In this document: positions 1-6,321 of the stretch, piece after piece
Position numbering within the stretch: the first letter of the stretch is position 1
Layout of the letters: each line of letters opens with the position of its first letter
DNA from: Clostridia bacterium
GTDB taxonomy: Bacteria > Bacillota > Clostridia > Lutisporales > Lutisporaceae
Assembly (NCBI GenBank): GCA_029256365.1
Contig: JAQSYB010000027.1
Span: 1-11,592, forward strand
Length of the DNA: 11,592 nt
Direction: 5' to 3'
Made by a program: the position numbers and the translations under genes
Notes under the pieces: model-generated
What the model was told of the DNA's origin: nothing
The model's database searches: none
What the model saw: only the letters and a program-made list of their open reading frames with translations

Positions 1-134
1 ACAAAGGTCTGCAGCAAAAGCTTATCAAAATAAGTCTTTTCTCCAAATTTCTTAAACCGAAGGATATCCCCTACCTTTTTGTATTCATTGATATATCTAA
101 TTTGCGGAGCTTCATCTAAGTTGTTGTTGTCCAT
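1..134 (-). CDS. Unidentified protein, N-terminal 44 codons only
   Basis: This is the beginning of a gene cut off by the left edge of the window. An ATG at 134-132 follows a very good ribosome binding site (GGGAGGA at 147-141, 6-nt spacer), and the frame stays open for 44 codons. The visible peptide starts MDNNNLDEAPQIRYINEYKK, is polar and charged, and turns basic and then hydrophobic at the end (FGEKTYFDKLLLQTFV). That would suit a cytosolic tail leading into a first membrane helix. I do not recognise the family. Related genomes often have rodA at this position, but this does not look like a RodA start. In Bacillus, minD is followed by spoIVFA, a membrane-anchored M23-like protein, so a SpoIVFA or M23-type protein is a possible but unproven guess. 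It is a separate transcription unit, with a terminator and its own promoter upstream. Confidence 0.7.
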   Translation of the reverse strand, partial: MDNNNLDEAPQIRYINEYKKVGDILRFKKFGEKTYFDKLLLQTF

Positions 135-177
135 AAAATCTCCTCCCTTGTTTTTAATAGGAACTTTTGAATATCAG

Positions 178-212
178 CATAAGCCAATCTGATACAATTT
201 AAATGGCTTATG
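178..212. repeat. 9-bp inverted repeat in the leader/promoter of the left-edge gene
   Basis: CATAAGCCA at 178-186 is repeated exactly in inverted form as TGGCTTATG at 204-212, with a 17-bp AT-rich spacer. The right arm overlaps the predicted -10 box (215-210), and the left arm lies just past the expected transcription start. This placement fits a repressor operator. An RNA hairpin in the leader is the alternative, but a 17-nt loop makes it less likely. The repeat is seen directly; its function is inferred. Confidence 0.5.
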
Positions 213-238
213 TTATATAAATATATTTAAGGAAGCAA
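210..238 (-). promoter_or_regulatory. Candidate sigma-A promoter for the left-edge gene
   Basis: On the minus strand, TTGCTT (238-233) and TAACAT (215-210) are separated by exactly 17 nt. This lies between the minE terminator and the ATG at 134, as expected for a new transcription unit. The -10 matches the consensus at only 4 of 6 positions. Confidence 0.4.
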
Positions 239-250
239 GCTTTTATGACC

Positions 251-281
251 AAAAAAAAACTGCTGATTTTTATCAGCAGTT
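251..281 (-). terminator. Intrinsic terminator of the minCDE operon
   Basis: The minus strand forms a 10-bp stem from AACTGCTGAT and ATCAGCAGTT (281-272 with 267-258) around a 4-nt loop. It runs straight into nine consecutive T residues (259-251). The minE stop codon (282-280) lies at the base of the stem, so there is no spacer between the coding sequence and the terminator. Confidence 0.9.
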
Positions 282-561
282 AAAATTTACCATTGTCTTT
301 CATTTTTCTGATTGGTATGTTGGCAACCAAGGCCGGAACAGAAGTATCGTCTACATCTCGTTTTGTTCTAGTTAACTTAATTTCTAATCCAGCTTCGTCA
401 ATTTCCATATAATCTGATATCACTCGCAATATCTCACCCTTTATCATTTCAAGAAACTGAGGAGAAACATTTGCGCGATCATGAACGAGCACCAGCTTAA
501 GACGCTCCTTTGCAATGTCTTTGCTGTTATCGCTTTTACTAAACATTTTAAATAGGTCCAT
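280..561 (-). CDS. minE: Cell division topological specificity factor MinE
   Basis: MinE gives the MinCD division inhibitor its polar location. It binds membrane-bound MinD, displaces MinC and stimulates MinD ATPase, driving oscillation or a polar gradient that leaves midcell free for FtsZ. The 93-residue product matches the usual family length. It has an amphipathic membrane-targeting start (MDLFKMF, 1-7). The conserved anti-MinCD segment (about 14-36) contains AKERLKLVLVHDR. The C-terminal topological-specificity domain (about 38-90) is beta-alpha rich, with YMEID near 51-55. The ATG at 561 is preceded by AGGAGG (577-572), which overlaps the minD stop codon, so minD and minE are tightly coupled. 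The stop codon is inside the terminator stem. Having MinE fits Clostridia and differs from Bacillus subtilis, which uses DivIVA and MinJ instead. Confidence 0.97.
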   Translation of the reverse strand: MDLFKMFSKSDNSKDIAKERLKLVLVHDRANVSPQFLEMIKGEILRVISDYMEIDEAGLEIKLTRTKRDVDDTSVPALVANIPIRKMKDNGKF

Positions 562-576
562 TACTTATACTCCTCC

Positions 577-1380
577 TTATCGTTTCTTGACGAATCCAAA
601 CATTTTAGCAAGTTTTGTGATAAATCCTTGATCTGTTTCCAAATCCATAAAAGGAACATCTTCACCAAGAATTCTTTTTACAATATTTCTATATGCTTGT
701 CCCGCTATTGATTCATTGTTTGATACCGCAGGTTCACCCCTGTTTGTAGACACAACAATATGTTCATCATCAGGAACTACACCAATCAGTTCAATAGCAA
801 GAATATCAATCATGTCATCAATATTCATCATATCACCGCGCTTAACCATGTCAACTCTCAGTCTGTTTATGATAAGCTGCGGATTCTTTAGGCCATTTGC
901 TTCCAAAAGTCCTATTATTCTATCAGCATCTCTAACTGCTGATACTTCAGGTGTTGTAACTACAATTGCTTTGCTCGCTCCAGCTATTGCATTTTTAAAG
1001 CCTTGCTCAATTCCAGCAGGGCAGTCAACAATAACATAATCAAATTCCTTCGCAAGCTCTACAGTTAATTCTTGCATCTGTTGTGGAGAAACAGCGTTTT
1101 TATCCTTGGTCTGTGCAGCTGGCAGTAAATATAAATTGTTATATCTTTTATCCTTTATCAAGGCCTGTCTTAATCTGCATACACCTTCAACCACATCTAC
1201 CAAGTCATATACAATTCGATTCTCTAAGCCCATTACTACGTCTAGATTTCTTAGTCCAATATCTGCATCAACCACTACTATACTTTTGCCTTCCAAAGAT
1301 AGGCCTGCTCCGATATTTGCTGTAGTTGTAGTCTTTCCAACTCCACCTTTACCGGAAGTAATTACTATTACTTCACCCAT
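577..1380 (-). CDS. minD: Septum site-determining ATPase MinD
   Basis: MinD is a ParA/MinD-family ATPase that dimerises with ATP on the inner face of the membrane and recruits MinC, and MinE then stimulates its hydrolysis. The 267-residue protein has the deviant Walker A motif KGGVGKTT (11-18), the family A' segment VVDADIGLRNLDVVMGLENR (36-55) and a Walker B/switch II segment VIVDCPAGIE (116-125). It ends in a basic amphipathic helix (about 253-267, FITKLAKMFGFVKKR), the usual membrane-targeting sequence. All key residues are present. The ATG at 1380 has a GGAGGG ribosome binding site at 1392-1387. It lies 33 nt after minC and its stop codon overlaps the minE ribosome binding site, so the three genes form one operon. 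Confidence 0.98.
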   Translation of the reverse strand: MGEVIVITSGKGGVGKTTTTANIGAGLSLEGKSIVVVDADIGLRNLDVVMGLENRIVYDLVDVVEGVCRLRQALIKDKRYNNLYLLPAAQTKDKNAVSPQQMQELTVELAKEFDYVIVDCPAGIEQGFKNAIAGASKAIVVTTPEVSAVRDADRIIGLLEANGLKNPQLIINRLRVDMVKRGDMMNIDDMIDILAIELIGVVPDDEHIVVSTNRGEPAVSNNESIAGQAYRNIVKRILGEDVPFMDLETDQGFITKLAKMFGFVKKR

Positions 1381-1413
1381 TGTATACCCTCCATTATTGT
1401 TAATTTTGGTTCA

Positions 1414-2076
1414 TTATCTGTTTGGTAAATACGGTTCTACAAATATCATACCTTTTTTTACTACCGCCATTTCAGGGACTGAGGCTCTAACTCCCAATCC
1501 ATCAGGAGATCTGCTAATAATATCTCCAATTCTTATCTGTGCAGGCAGGAGATTTAATGCTGCCACATAAGTACCATAGTCTCCATTGGAACCTGCATGG
1601 GCTACACCTCTCATGGTACCCATAACCACAATACTGCCGGTGGCTTTTATTTGTGCACCTGGATTTACATCTCCAACGATTACAATATTGCCCATGAATT
1701 CTATCAATTGACCAGATCGAACAGTAGCTCTCAGCATGAGTACCTTGTCTTGAACTACATTATCATAAGGAAGCTTTTCATATTGGGTATATTCTTTTGA
1801 TTCTTCCTTATCAGAAAGCATATCAGGATCTTCGGTGTAATCTCCGAGAACTGACATGCCATAATCATTTTCCACCAATTCCTTTAGCTCTTCAAATTCA
1901 TCCTTTGTAAGCTTCTTACCTTTGAAGTTTACAATTTTGGCTCCTTCGAAAAACCGCTTAGAAGGTTTTATCTTATCATTAAGATTATGTTTTATTTTAT
2001 CTAAATCCATATCTTCCTTAATAAGTATATAAAGTCCTTCCTTTGTTCCCTTAAAAACTACAGCATTCTCGCTCAT
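1414..2076 (-). CDS. minC: Septum site-determining protein MinC, FtsZ inhibitor
   Basis: MinC blocks FtsZ polymerisation at the cell poles when MinD holds it on the membrane. The 220-residue protein has the expected two parts. The N-terminal FtsZ-inhibiting domain (about 1-80) opens VVFKGTKEGLYILI. After an acidic linker (about 81-105, with SDKEESKEY) comes the C-terminal right-handed beta-helix domain (about 112-217), which dimerises and binds MinD. That domain shows RSGQ (120-123), GNIVIVGDVNPGAQI (129-143) and the glycine-rich GTMRGVAHAG (153-162). The ATG at 2076 follows AGGAGGT (2095-2089) with a rather long 12-nt spacer; no better in-frame start lies between. It is the first gene of minCDE and follows a 357-bp gap with a terminator, so it probably has its own promoter. 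Confidence 0.96.
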   Translation of the reverse strand: MSENAVVFKGTKEGLYILIKEDMDLDKIKHNLNDKIKPSKRFFEGAKIVNFKGKKLTKDEFEELKELVENDYGMSVLGDYTEDPDMLSDKEESKEYTQYEKLPYDNVVQDKVLMLRATVRSGQLIEFMGNIVIVGDVNPGAQIKATGSIVVMGTMRGVAHAGSNGDYGTYVAALNLLPAQIRIGDIISRSPDGLGVRASVPEMAVVKKGMIFVEPYLPNR

Positions 2077-2203
2077 TTGTAGAATGATACCTCCTGGAAT
2101 CTACCGAAGTTGTATTGCAATAAGCAATCATCTTATGCATACCATATAAATTTCTTCAAAAGCTTTATAAATCCTTCTTTTTAGTGAAAATAAAGGAACA
2201 AAA

Positions 2204-2232
2204 TTTATATCCATATATTAAAAAAATTGTAA
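2204..2232 (-). promoter_or_regulatory. Candidate sigma-A promoter for minCDE
   Basis: TTACAA (2232-2227) and TATAAA (2209-2204) are separated by 17 nt on the minus strand, which would give a leader of roughly 120 nt before minC. The -10 matches 5 of 6 consensus positions and the -35 only 3. A second, weaker option is TTGAAG (2159-2154) with TAAGAT (2135-2130) and an 18-nt spacer, closer to the gene. At least one promoter is expected here because a terminator at 2418-2382 isolates minC from PBP2. Confidence 0.4.
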
Positions 2233-2317
2233 AATCACAGGGTTTTAACAATATTGTACCTATTTCCAACTTGTAAATGCTATGTATGCTTCAATCCTTG
2301 TTTATTGTAACCAATAA

Positions 2318-2373
2318 AAGCCTCAGCGCATCGAGCGCCTTCGCCTTTTGCCTGATTTGCTTCGCAAATGGCT
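2318..2373. repeat. GC-rich foldable element, possible dispersed repeat
   Basis: About 56 percent of the bases in 2318-2372 are G or C, in the middle of AT-rich intergenic DNA. The ends AGCC (2319-2322) and GGCT (2370-2373) can pair. Inside are GCGC-ATCGA-GCGC (2326-2338) and ATTTGC-TTC-GCAAAT (2355-2369), so the whole could fold as a small branched structure. The two halves share the motif CTTCGC. The composition and nested repeats resemble REP/MITE-type intergenic elements, but only one copy lies in this window, so dispersal is a guess. Confidence 0.4.
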
Positions 2374-2375
2374 AT

Positions 2376-2418
2376 AAATAAAAAGAACTTGAGGTGCCTA
2401 TAAGCATTCAAGTTCTTT
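2376..2418 (-). terminator. Intrinsic terminator after PBP2
   Basis: The minus strand forms an 11-bp stem from AAAGAACTTGA and TCAAGTTCTTT (2418-2408 with 2392-2382). The 15-nt loop can itself form a 3-bp inner stem. A T-rich tail follows (TTTTTATTTA, continuing from the stem to 2376). It lies 15 bp after the PBP2 stop codon and closes the mre operon. Confidence 0.85.
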
Positions 2419-2433
2419 CGACTTTTTATTTCC

Positions 2434-4893
2434 CTATTGAATCATGTCATTTGTTGGTGTTATATTGTCTCTAACCTCTTCTGCTGTCAAATACTGTTCT
2501 ATTATTGCCCGGGCAATTGGTGCTGCATAATTACCGTGACCGCCTTGAACTACTACTGCGGCAACTGCTATTTCTGGTTTGTCATAGGGTGCAAATGCCA
2601 CAAACCATGCATGGTTATCCGCCTTGTTTGCCTGAGCTGTTCCCGTCTTGCCTCCTGTCGGAATTGAACTGGTCATAAATTCTCTATAACCAGTACCCCC
2701 AGGAGTAGTTACAGCCAACATTCCCTTCTTAATTGCTTCTATATTGCTTAATTCCATTTCAATTTTTTGCACGATTTCTGGTGTCTTGTCTACCTTAACT
2801 GTCCCATCATAGCTTACGACCTTCTCAACCAAATAAGGCTTGTATCTCGTTCCACCGTTTACCAAAGATGCAATATAGCTTGCTATTTGTATCGGTGTAG
2901 TGGTATTAAAATTTTGTCCAATCGTTGATTGGATAGAGTCATATAGCTTCCATTTACTTTCCGCGATATACACATTAACGATATTCTGTACTACATTCTT
3001 ATCAAGTCCAAGCTGCTGTAATTCAGCTTTAATTTGGCTATATTCCATATCCTTATCAATATAAGCACATATTTTTTCTCGTAGGGCTTCATCTTTTATA
3101 TTTAATTTATAATTTAAATAGTAGTTCAATCTGCCTTTATATAATTGCCTTTTATAGCTCGGTCCACTTACTGTACCATAAGCTTCTCCCGTCAACTCAA
3201 TACCTGTTCTTGCTCCTAAGCCGAAAAGCTTGGCATACTTTTCAAATACATCGCCACCCATGCGCCTTCCAACTTCAAAGAAATAATAGTTGCAGGATTT
3301 CTGTATGGCTTTGTTGATATCAACCGCACCATGAGTTGTGCGATTGCTTTTCCATATGGCGCAGGAAGGAGCATAGCCTCCACCTATTTCAAAAGGGCCT
3401 TTGTCAATGATGATCTCGTTTATGGTGATATTATTATTTTCTAGGCCTGCCAGTCCGGCTAGCATCTTCATAACGGATCCAGGAGGCAGGGCTGTAGTAA
3501 CAGCATTATTAATAAGAGGCTTTGGTGCATATTGTTCGTTGGTAGAGGGCTGTAAGGCCTTCCAATTTTTTGAACTAATTCCCGATGCAAATAGATTGGG
3601 ATCATAGGTTGGATTGCTTGCCAAAGCCAACACTCTACCTGAGTTAATGTCTAACGCAACTACTGCCCCAGAGGTAGCATTTGGGTATGGATCAACGCCC
3701 TTTGCCTTATCCCCCTTTTGTATCGTCTCCATGGTTTGCTTTAAGGCGTCTTCTGCTACCTTTTGCAGCTTATAGTCGATGGTAAGAAATATTGTATCAC
3801 CAGGGGTAGGTTCAACTTCACTAACGGTATCGATCATAACCCCGTCAACATCTATTTCAATCTGCCTAGTTCCATCTTGACCCTTCAAATACTGTTCCAT
3901 GGTAGATTCAATACCCGACTTACCAATCATATGCTGACCTGTATAGCCCTTTTCTGCCAAGGCTTCAAGCTCAGCTCCTATTTTGCTCATATAACCAAGA
4001 ATATGTGATGCGAAGTCTGCATTGGGATATTCTCTGATAGGCTTTTGAATAATTTCTACTCCTGGTAAAAATATTCTGCTCTCTTCAAGCTGTGATCTGG
4101 TCTGCTCACTTATGTTAGAAGCAATTTCCACAGGCTCATAGGCTTTATAAACATTCTGACTTAAAAGATATCGTATCGATAATATCTTCTTAACTTCCTC
4201 ATCGCTATAACCATTTGCATCACCATTTTGGAGTCTTGCTATACTGTAGTTCTTAACTAGCTTGTTAAAAATTTCCTCTGCAGTTGCATTCTCATCGAAA
4301 TTCTTACTTTTCTTCCACCTTAGCTCATCCTTTTTAAAGGTAAACTGATAATTCTCCAAGCTAAAGGGAAGCTCAATCCCAAACTGTTGCGTAAGCATTT
4401 CGTAGGCTTCTATATCAACCATTTCCTCTGGAATTTCATTGTCCTGCCTGATTTTAGCGAAGGCCTCTTGAACCGTCGCATTATCAGATATATTATATTT
4501 TCTCTTCCAATTCAGCTCATCCTCGTAAAATGTAAATCGAATCGGATTGATAAGAATTGGAATTTCATCCTTATAAGTGTCACCGTTTTTTTCTATGATG
4601 TTTATAACAGTTAAGGCAATTTCATTGATATCTGTCTTTGGCAAATCGGCCTTCATGATATTGGCTGAATAACTCATCTTATTACCTGCTAGAGTTCTGC
4701 CGTACCTATCAACAATTGGACCTCTGGGAGCATCTATTCTGATGGTTCTTGTTCTAATATTTTCTGCTCTGTTCTTATAATAGTCTCCCTGTACAATTTG
4801 TAAATCCGCCAAACGAAAAATAAGCAATAATGCGATCAACAATATTATTGCTCTTAAATAATCTAATCTACTTTTAAAATATTTCTTAAACAA
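2434..4893 (-). CDS. mrdA: Penicillin-binding protein 2, elongation-specific transpeptidase
   Basis: This is a class B PBP that cross-links new peptidoglycan in the lateral wall, working with RodA and MreBCD. From the chosen TTG start it has 819 residues. An N-terminal membrane anchor (about 15-32) is followed by the PBP dimer/pedestal domain, starting at RGPIVDRYGR (58-67), then the extracellular transpeptidase domain. Catalytic motifs are intact: SVMK (473-476, nucleophile S473), SCN (533-535) and KTG (749-751). Two features are unusual: a 64-residue-period internal duplication in the pedestal domain (about 111-242), and about 215 residues between SCN and KTG, with a charged insert near 582-652. 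A GTG at 4902 is in frame, but the AGGTGG ribosome binding site overlaps it. The TTG at 4893 has correct spacing and gives MFKKYFKSRLDYL. It follows mreD closely and ends the mre operon. Confidence 0.95.
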   Translation of the reverse strand: MFKKYFKSRLDYLRAIILLIALLLIFRLADLQIVQGDYYKNRAENIRTRTIRIDAPRGPIVDRYGRTLAGNKMSYSANIMKADLPKTDINEIALTVINIIEKNGDTYKDEIPILINPIRFTFYEDELNWKRKYNISDNATVQEAFAKIRQDNEIPEEMVDIEAYEMLTQQFGIELPFSLENYQFTFKKDELRWKKSKNFDENATAEEIFNKLVKNYSIARLQNGDANGYSDEEVKKILSIRYLLSQNVYKAYEPVEIASNISEQTRSQLEESRIFLPGVEIIQKPIREYPNADFASHILGYMSKIGAELEALAEKGYTGQHMIGKSGIESTMEQYLKGQDGTRQIEIDVDGVMIDTVSEVEPTPGDTIFLTIDYKLQKVAEDALKQTMETIQKGDKAKGVDPYPNATSGAVVALDINSGRVLALASNPTYDPNLFASGISSKNWKALQPSTNEQYAPKPLINNAVTTALPPGSVMKMLAGLAGLENNNITINEIIIDKGPFEIGGGYAPSCAIWKSNRTTHGAVDINKAIQKSCNYYFFEVGRRMGGDVFEKYAKLFGLGARTGIELTGEAYGTVSGPSYKRQLYKGRLNYYLNYKLNIKDEALREKICAYIDKDMEYSQIKAELQQLGLDKNVVQNIVNVYIAESKWKLYDSIQSTIGQNFNTTTPIQIASYIASLVNGGTRYKPYLVEKVVSYDGTVKVDKTPEIVQKIEMELSNIEAIKKGMLAVTTPGGTGYREFMTSSIPTGGKTGTAQANKADNHAWFVAFAPYDKPEIAVAAVVVQGGHGNYAAPIARAIIEQYLTAEEVRDNITPTNDMIQ

Positions 4894-4898
4894 TTTAA

Positions 4899-4904
4899 CC
4901 ACCT
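4899..4904 (-). promoter_or_regulatory. Ribosome binding site deciding the PBP2 start
   Basis: AGGTGG (4904-4899) contains the in-frame GTG at 4902-4900, so that GTG has no binding site of its own. The TTG at 4893 lies 5 nt downstream, a normal spacing, and is the more likely start. Confidence 0.6.
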
Positions 4905-4924
4905 AACTTTTATCTATAAATGTG

Positions 4925-5437
4925 TTAGTACAGCCTTTTTTGCATAAAATCCATTTCATTTAAATGCAAAAGGCTTCTGTATATAATCGCTCCAACAACC
5001 GCATTATATATGCCCTGAGGAAGTATGATGCTCAATAGTATATAAGTATATGATATTCCTTCATGCAATAAATTACCAGTCAAATACATAATCAGAAAGA
5101 ACAAATGCTGGTAAATAATGACTGCGGCAAAATTAAACAAAGCAGGGGGCAGAATACTGTCCTTAAATACATTTTCATGGGCTTGCCCCAAAATATAGCC
5201 TGTTATCATATAAGATAGTGCATTTACACCAATCATCCGTCCAAACAAAATGTCAATAAGCAAGCCAGAAGCCAAACCCATTGCAGCACTATAAGCGCCA
5301 CCCTCCAGTATTGCATAGGCTATAATCAAAACGATTACAAAATCAGGCTTAATGCCTCCAATGCGAAAAAACTGAAATAGTGTCGCTTCCAATACTACAT
5401 TAAGTAATACAAGCACTGTTATAACAAGTATTCTCAT
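4925..5437 (-). CDS. mreD: Rod shape-determining membrane protein MreD
   Basis: MreD is an integral membrane partner of MreC and MreB in the elongasome, the machine that guides lateral wall synthesis. The 170-residue protein is almost entirely hydrophobic, with about five membrane segments, which matches the family. The start MRILVITVLVLLNVVLEATLF and the conserved region KPDFVIVLIIAYAILEGG with a following LIDILFGRMIGVNALSYM stretch are typical. The ATG at 5437 is only 7 nt past the mreC stop. That TGA is part of the ribosome binding site (TGAGG), so mreC and mreD are translationally linked. PBP2 follows within about 30 nt. Sequence conservation in this family is low, so synteny supports the call strongly. 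Confidence 0.93.
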   Translation of the reverse strand: MRILVITVLVLLNVVLEATLFQFFRIGGIKPDFVIVLIIAYAILEGGAYSAAMGLASGLLIDILFGRMIGVNALSYMITGYILGQAHENVFKDSILPPALFNFAAVIIYQHLFFLIMYLTGNLLHEGISYTYILLSIILPQGIYNAVVGAIIYRSLLHLNEMDFMQKRLY

Positions 5438-5444
5438 GTCAACC

Positions 5445-6263
5445 TCACAGACTTTTGCTTCTTACAATATATACTTCTTCCAATCTCTCAAAGTCAGCAG
5501 CAGGTTTAATATGCACCAGCTTTTGCAGCTTTCTTTCCTGCTTTTCCACACTTTTTACCTTGCCTATATATAGGTTTTTAGGAAAAGTGCTGTAGCCAGA
5601 AGTACTGATATCATCACCCTTTGCAATATCAGATTCTATGGGCATTACAGCGATAATCTCGTTGTCTGAGCTTCCAGAAACAATTCCAAGGTCCCTGGTT
5701 CTATCAACTATGATGCTAACAGAGCTTCTTTGATCTACCAAGGCCATAAACTTAGAATGGGTGCTGCCTACTTCTATCACTCTGCCAACCAAATATCCAT
5801 TTCCCCATATAACTGCATCATTTGCTTGCACCCCGTTGACAGAACCCTTGTCCAAGGTATAAATATCAAACCAATTGCCAGGGTCTACCCCTGTTACATT
5901 TGCTCCAGCGACAAATTCCAACTCCTCATTTGTTTCCGTAAAACCAAGTAAACTTCTTAGTCTACTATTTTCAGATGCAAGCTGAATCAGCTTCCTGTTC
6001 TCTTCCTGCAGCTTGGCTACTTCAGCAGTTAAGCTTTCATTGTCCTTCTTTAAGCCCTTTATTTGAAAAAGGCTTTCAAATGAGCCGCTGAAAAATTCCC
6101 CAATTGAATAAAACGCATTTTGAATCGGGTTAATTACAGCGCCCAAAGCACCTTCAACAGCTGTAGGTCTTGTCCTTCCTCCAGCCGTAAAAGCAATTAG
6201 CAATATCATAAGCACTGATACAACGATTATAAATGTAAGTAGCTTATTATTAAAAAGCTTCAT
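5445..6263 (-). CDS. mreC: Rod shape-determining protein MreC
   Basis: MreC is a bitopic membrane protein whose outer part organises the elongasome and activates PBP2. The 272-residue product has one N-terminal membrane helix (about 8-27) and then a coiled-coil dimerisation helix (about 65-106, rich in K, E, L and N, containing EVAKLQEENRKLIQLASENS). The two beta-barrel domains of the MreC core follow (about 115-268), with GVDPGNW, the conserved GYLVGRV and VDRTRDLGIVSG segments. The length matches the family. The ATG at 6263 follows a purine-rich site (GGAGTGAGG). The gene is separated from mreB by 58 bp holding a strong hairpin, while the downstream spacing to mreD is only 7 bp. Confidence 0.95.
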   Translation of the reverse strand: MKLFNNKLLTFIIVVSVLMILLIAFTAGGRTRPTAVEGALGAVINPIQNAFYSIGEFFSGSFESLFQIKGLKKDNESLTAEVAKLQEENRKLIQLASENSRLRSLLGFTETNEELEFVAGANVTGVDPGNWFDIYTLDKGSVNGVQANDAVIWGNGYLVGRVIEVGSTHSKFMALVDQRSSVSIIVDRTRDLGIVSGSSDNEIIAVMPIESDIAKGDDISTSGYSTFPKNLYIGKVKSVEKQERKLQKLVHIKPAADFERLEEVYIVRSKSL

Positions 6264-6284
6264 ATCCTCACTCCATATTTAAAG

Positions 6285-6313
6285 GCATGGCAAACTGTAC
6301 AGTTTAGCCATGC
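6285..6313 (-). other. Strong RNA hairpin between mreB and mreC
   Basis: The minus strand reads GCATGGC, T, AAACT, GTAC, AGTTT, GCCATGC. This is a 12-bp stem with one bulged T and a 4-nt loop, placed 8 nt after the mreB stop. The following bases (CCTTTAAATATGG) are not a proper T tract, so a complete terminator is unlikely. A partial attenuator, or an RNA processing or 3'-end-protecting structure that lets mreB be expressed above mreC, mreD and PBP2, fits better. The structure is seen in the sequence; the role is inferred. Confidence 0.6.
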
Positions 6314-6321
6314 TTATTATA

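Larger units (their letters stand above)
2077..2433. other. Intergenic region between PBP2 and minC (357 bp)
   Basis: No coding frame with a plausible ribosome binding site is visible here. In order of transcription it holds the PBP2 terminator (2418-2382), a GC-rich foldable element (2373-2318), an AT-rich stretch with candidate minC promoters (2232-2204 and 2159-2130), and the minC ribosome binding site (2095-2089). A small 5-bp hairpin (ATTGC and GCAAT, 2129-2115) lies in the minC leader; I give it no function. Confidence 0.7.

Noticed and set aside
178..238. A sporulation sigma-E promoter for the left-edge gene, suggested by CATAAGCC.
   Set aside because: Only CATA matches the -10, and no suitable -35 lies at the needed spacing. 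A sigma-A-like pair fits better.
1106..1570. Long open frame on the plus strand (154 codons) opposite minD and minC, and similar ones at 716-1039, 7070-7447 and 9966-10229.
   Set aside because: They lie opposite well-identified genes, have no good ribosome binding site or recognisable domain, and cut across gene boundaries. They are shadow frames.
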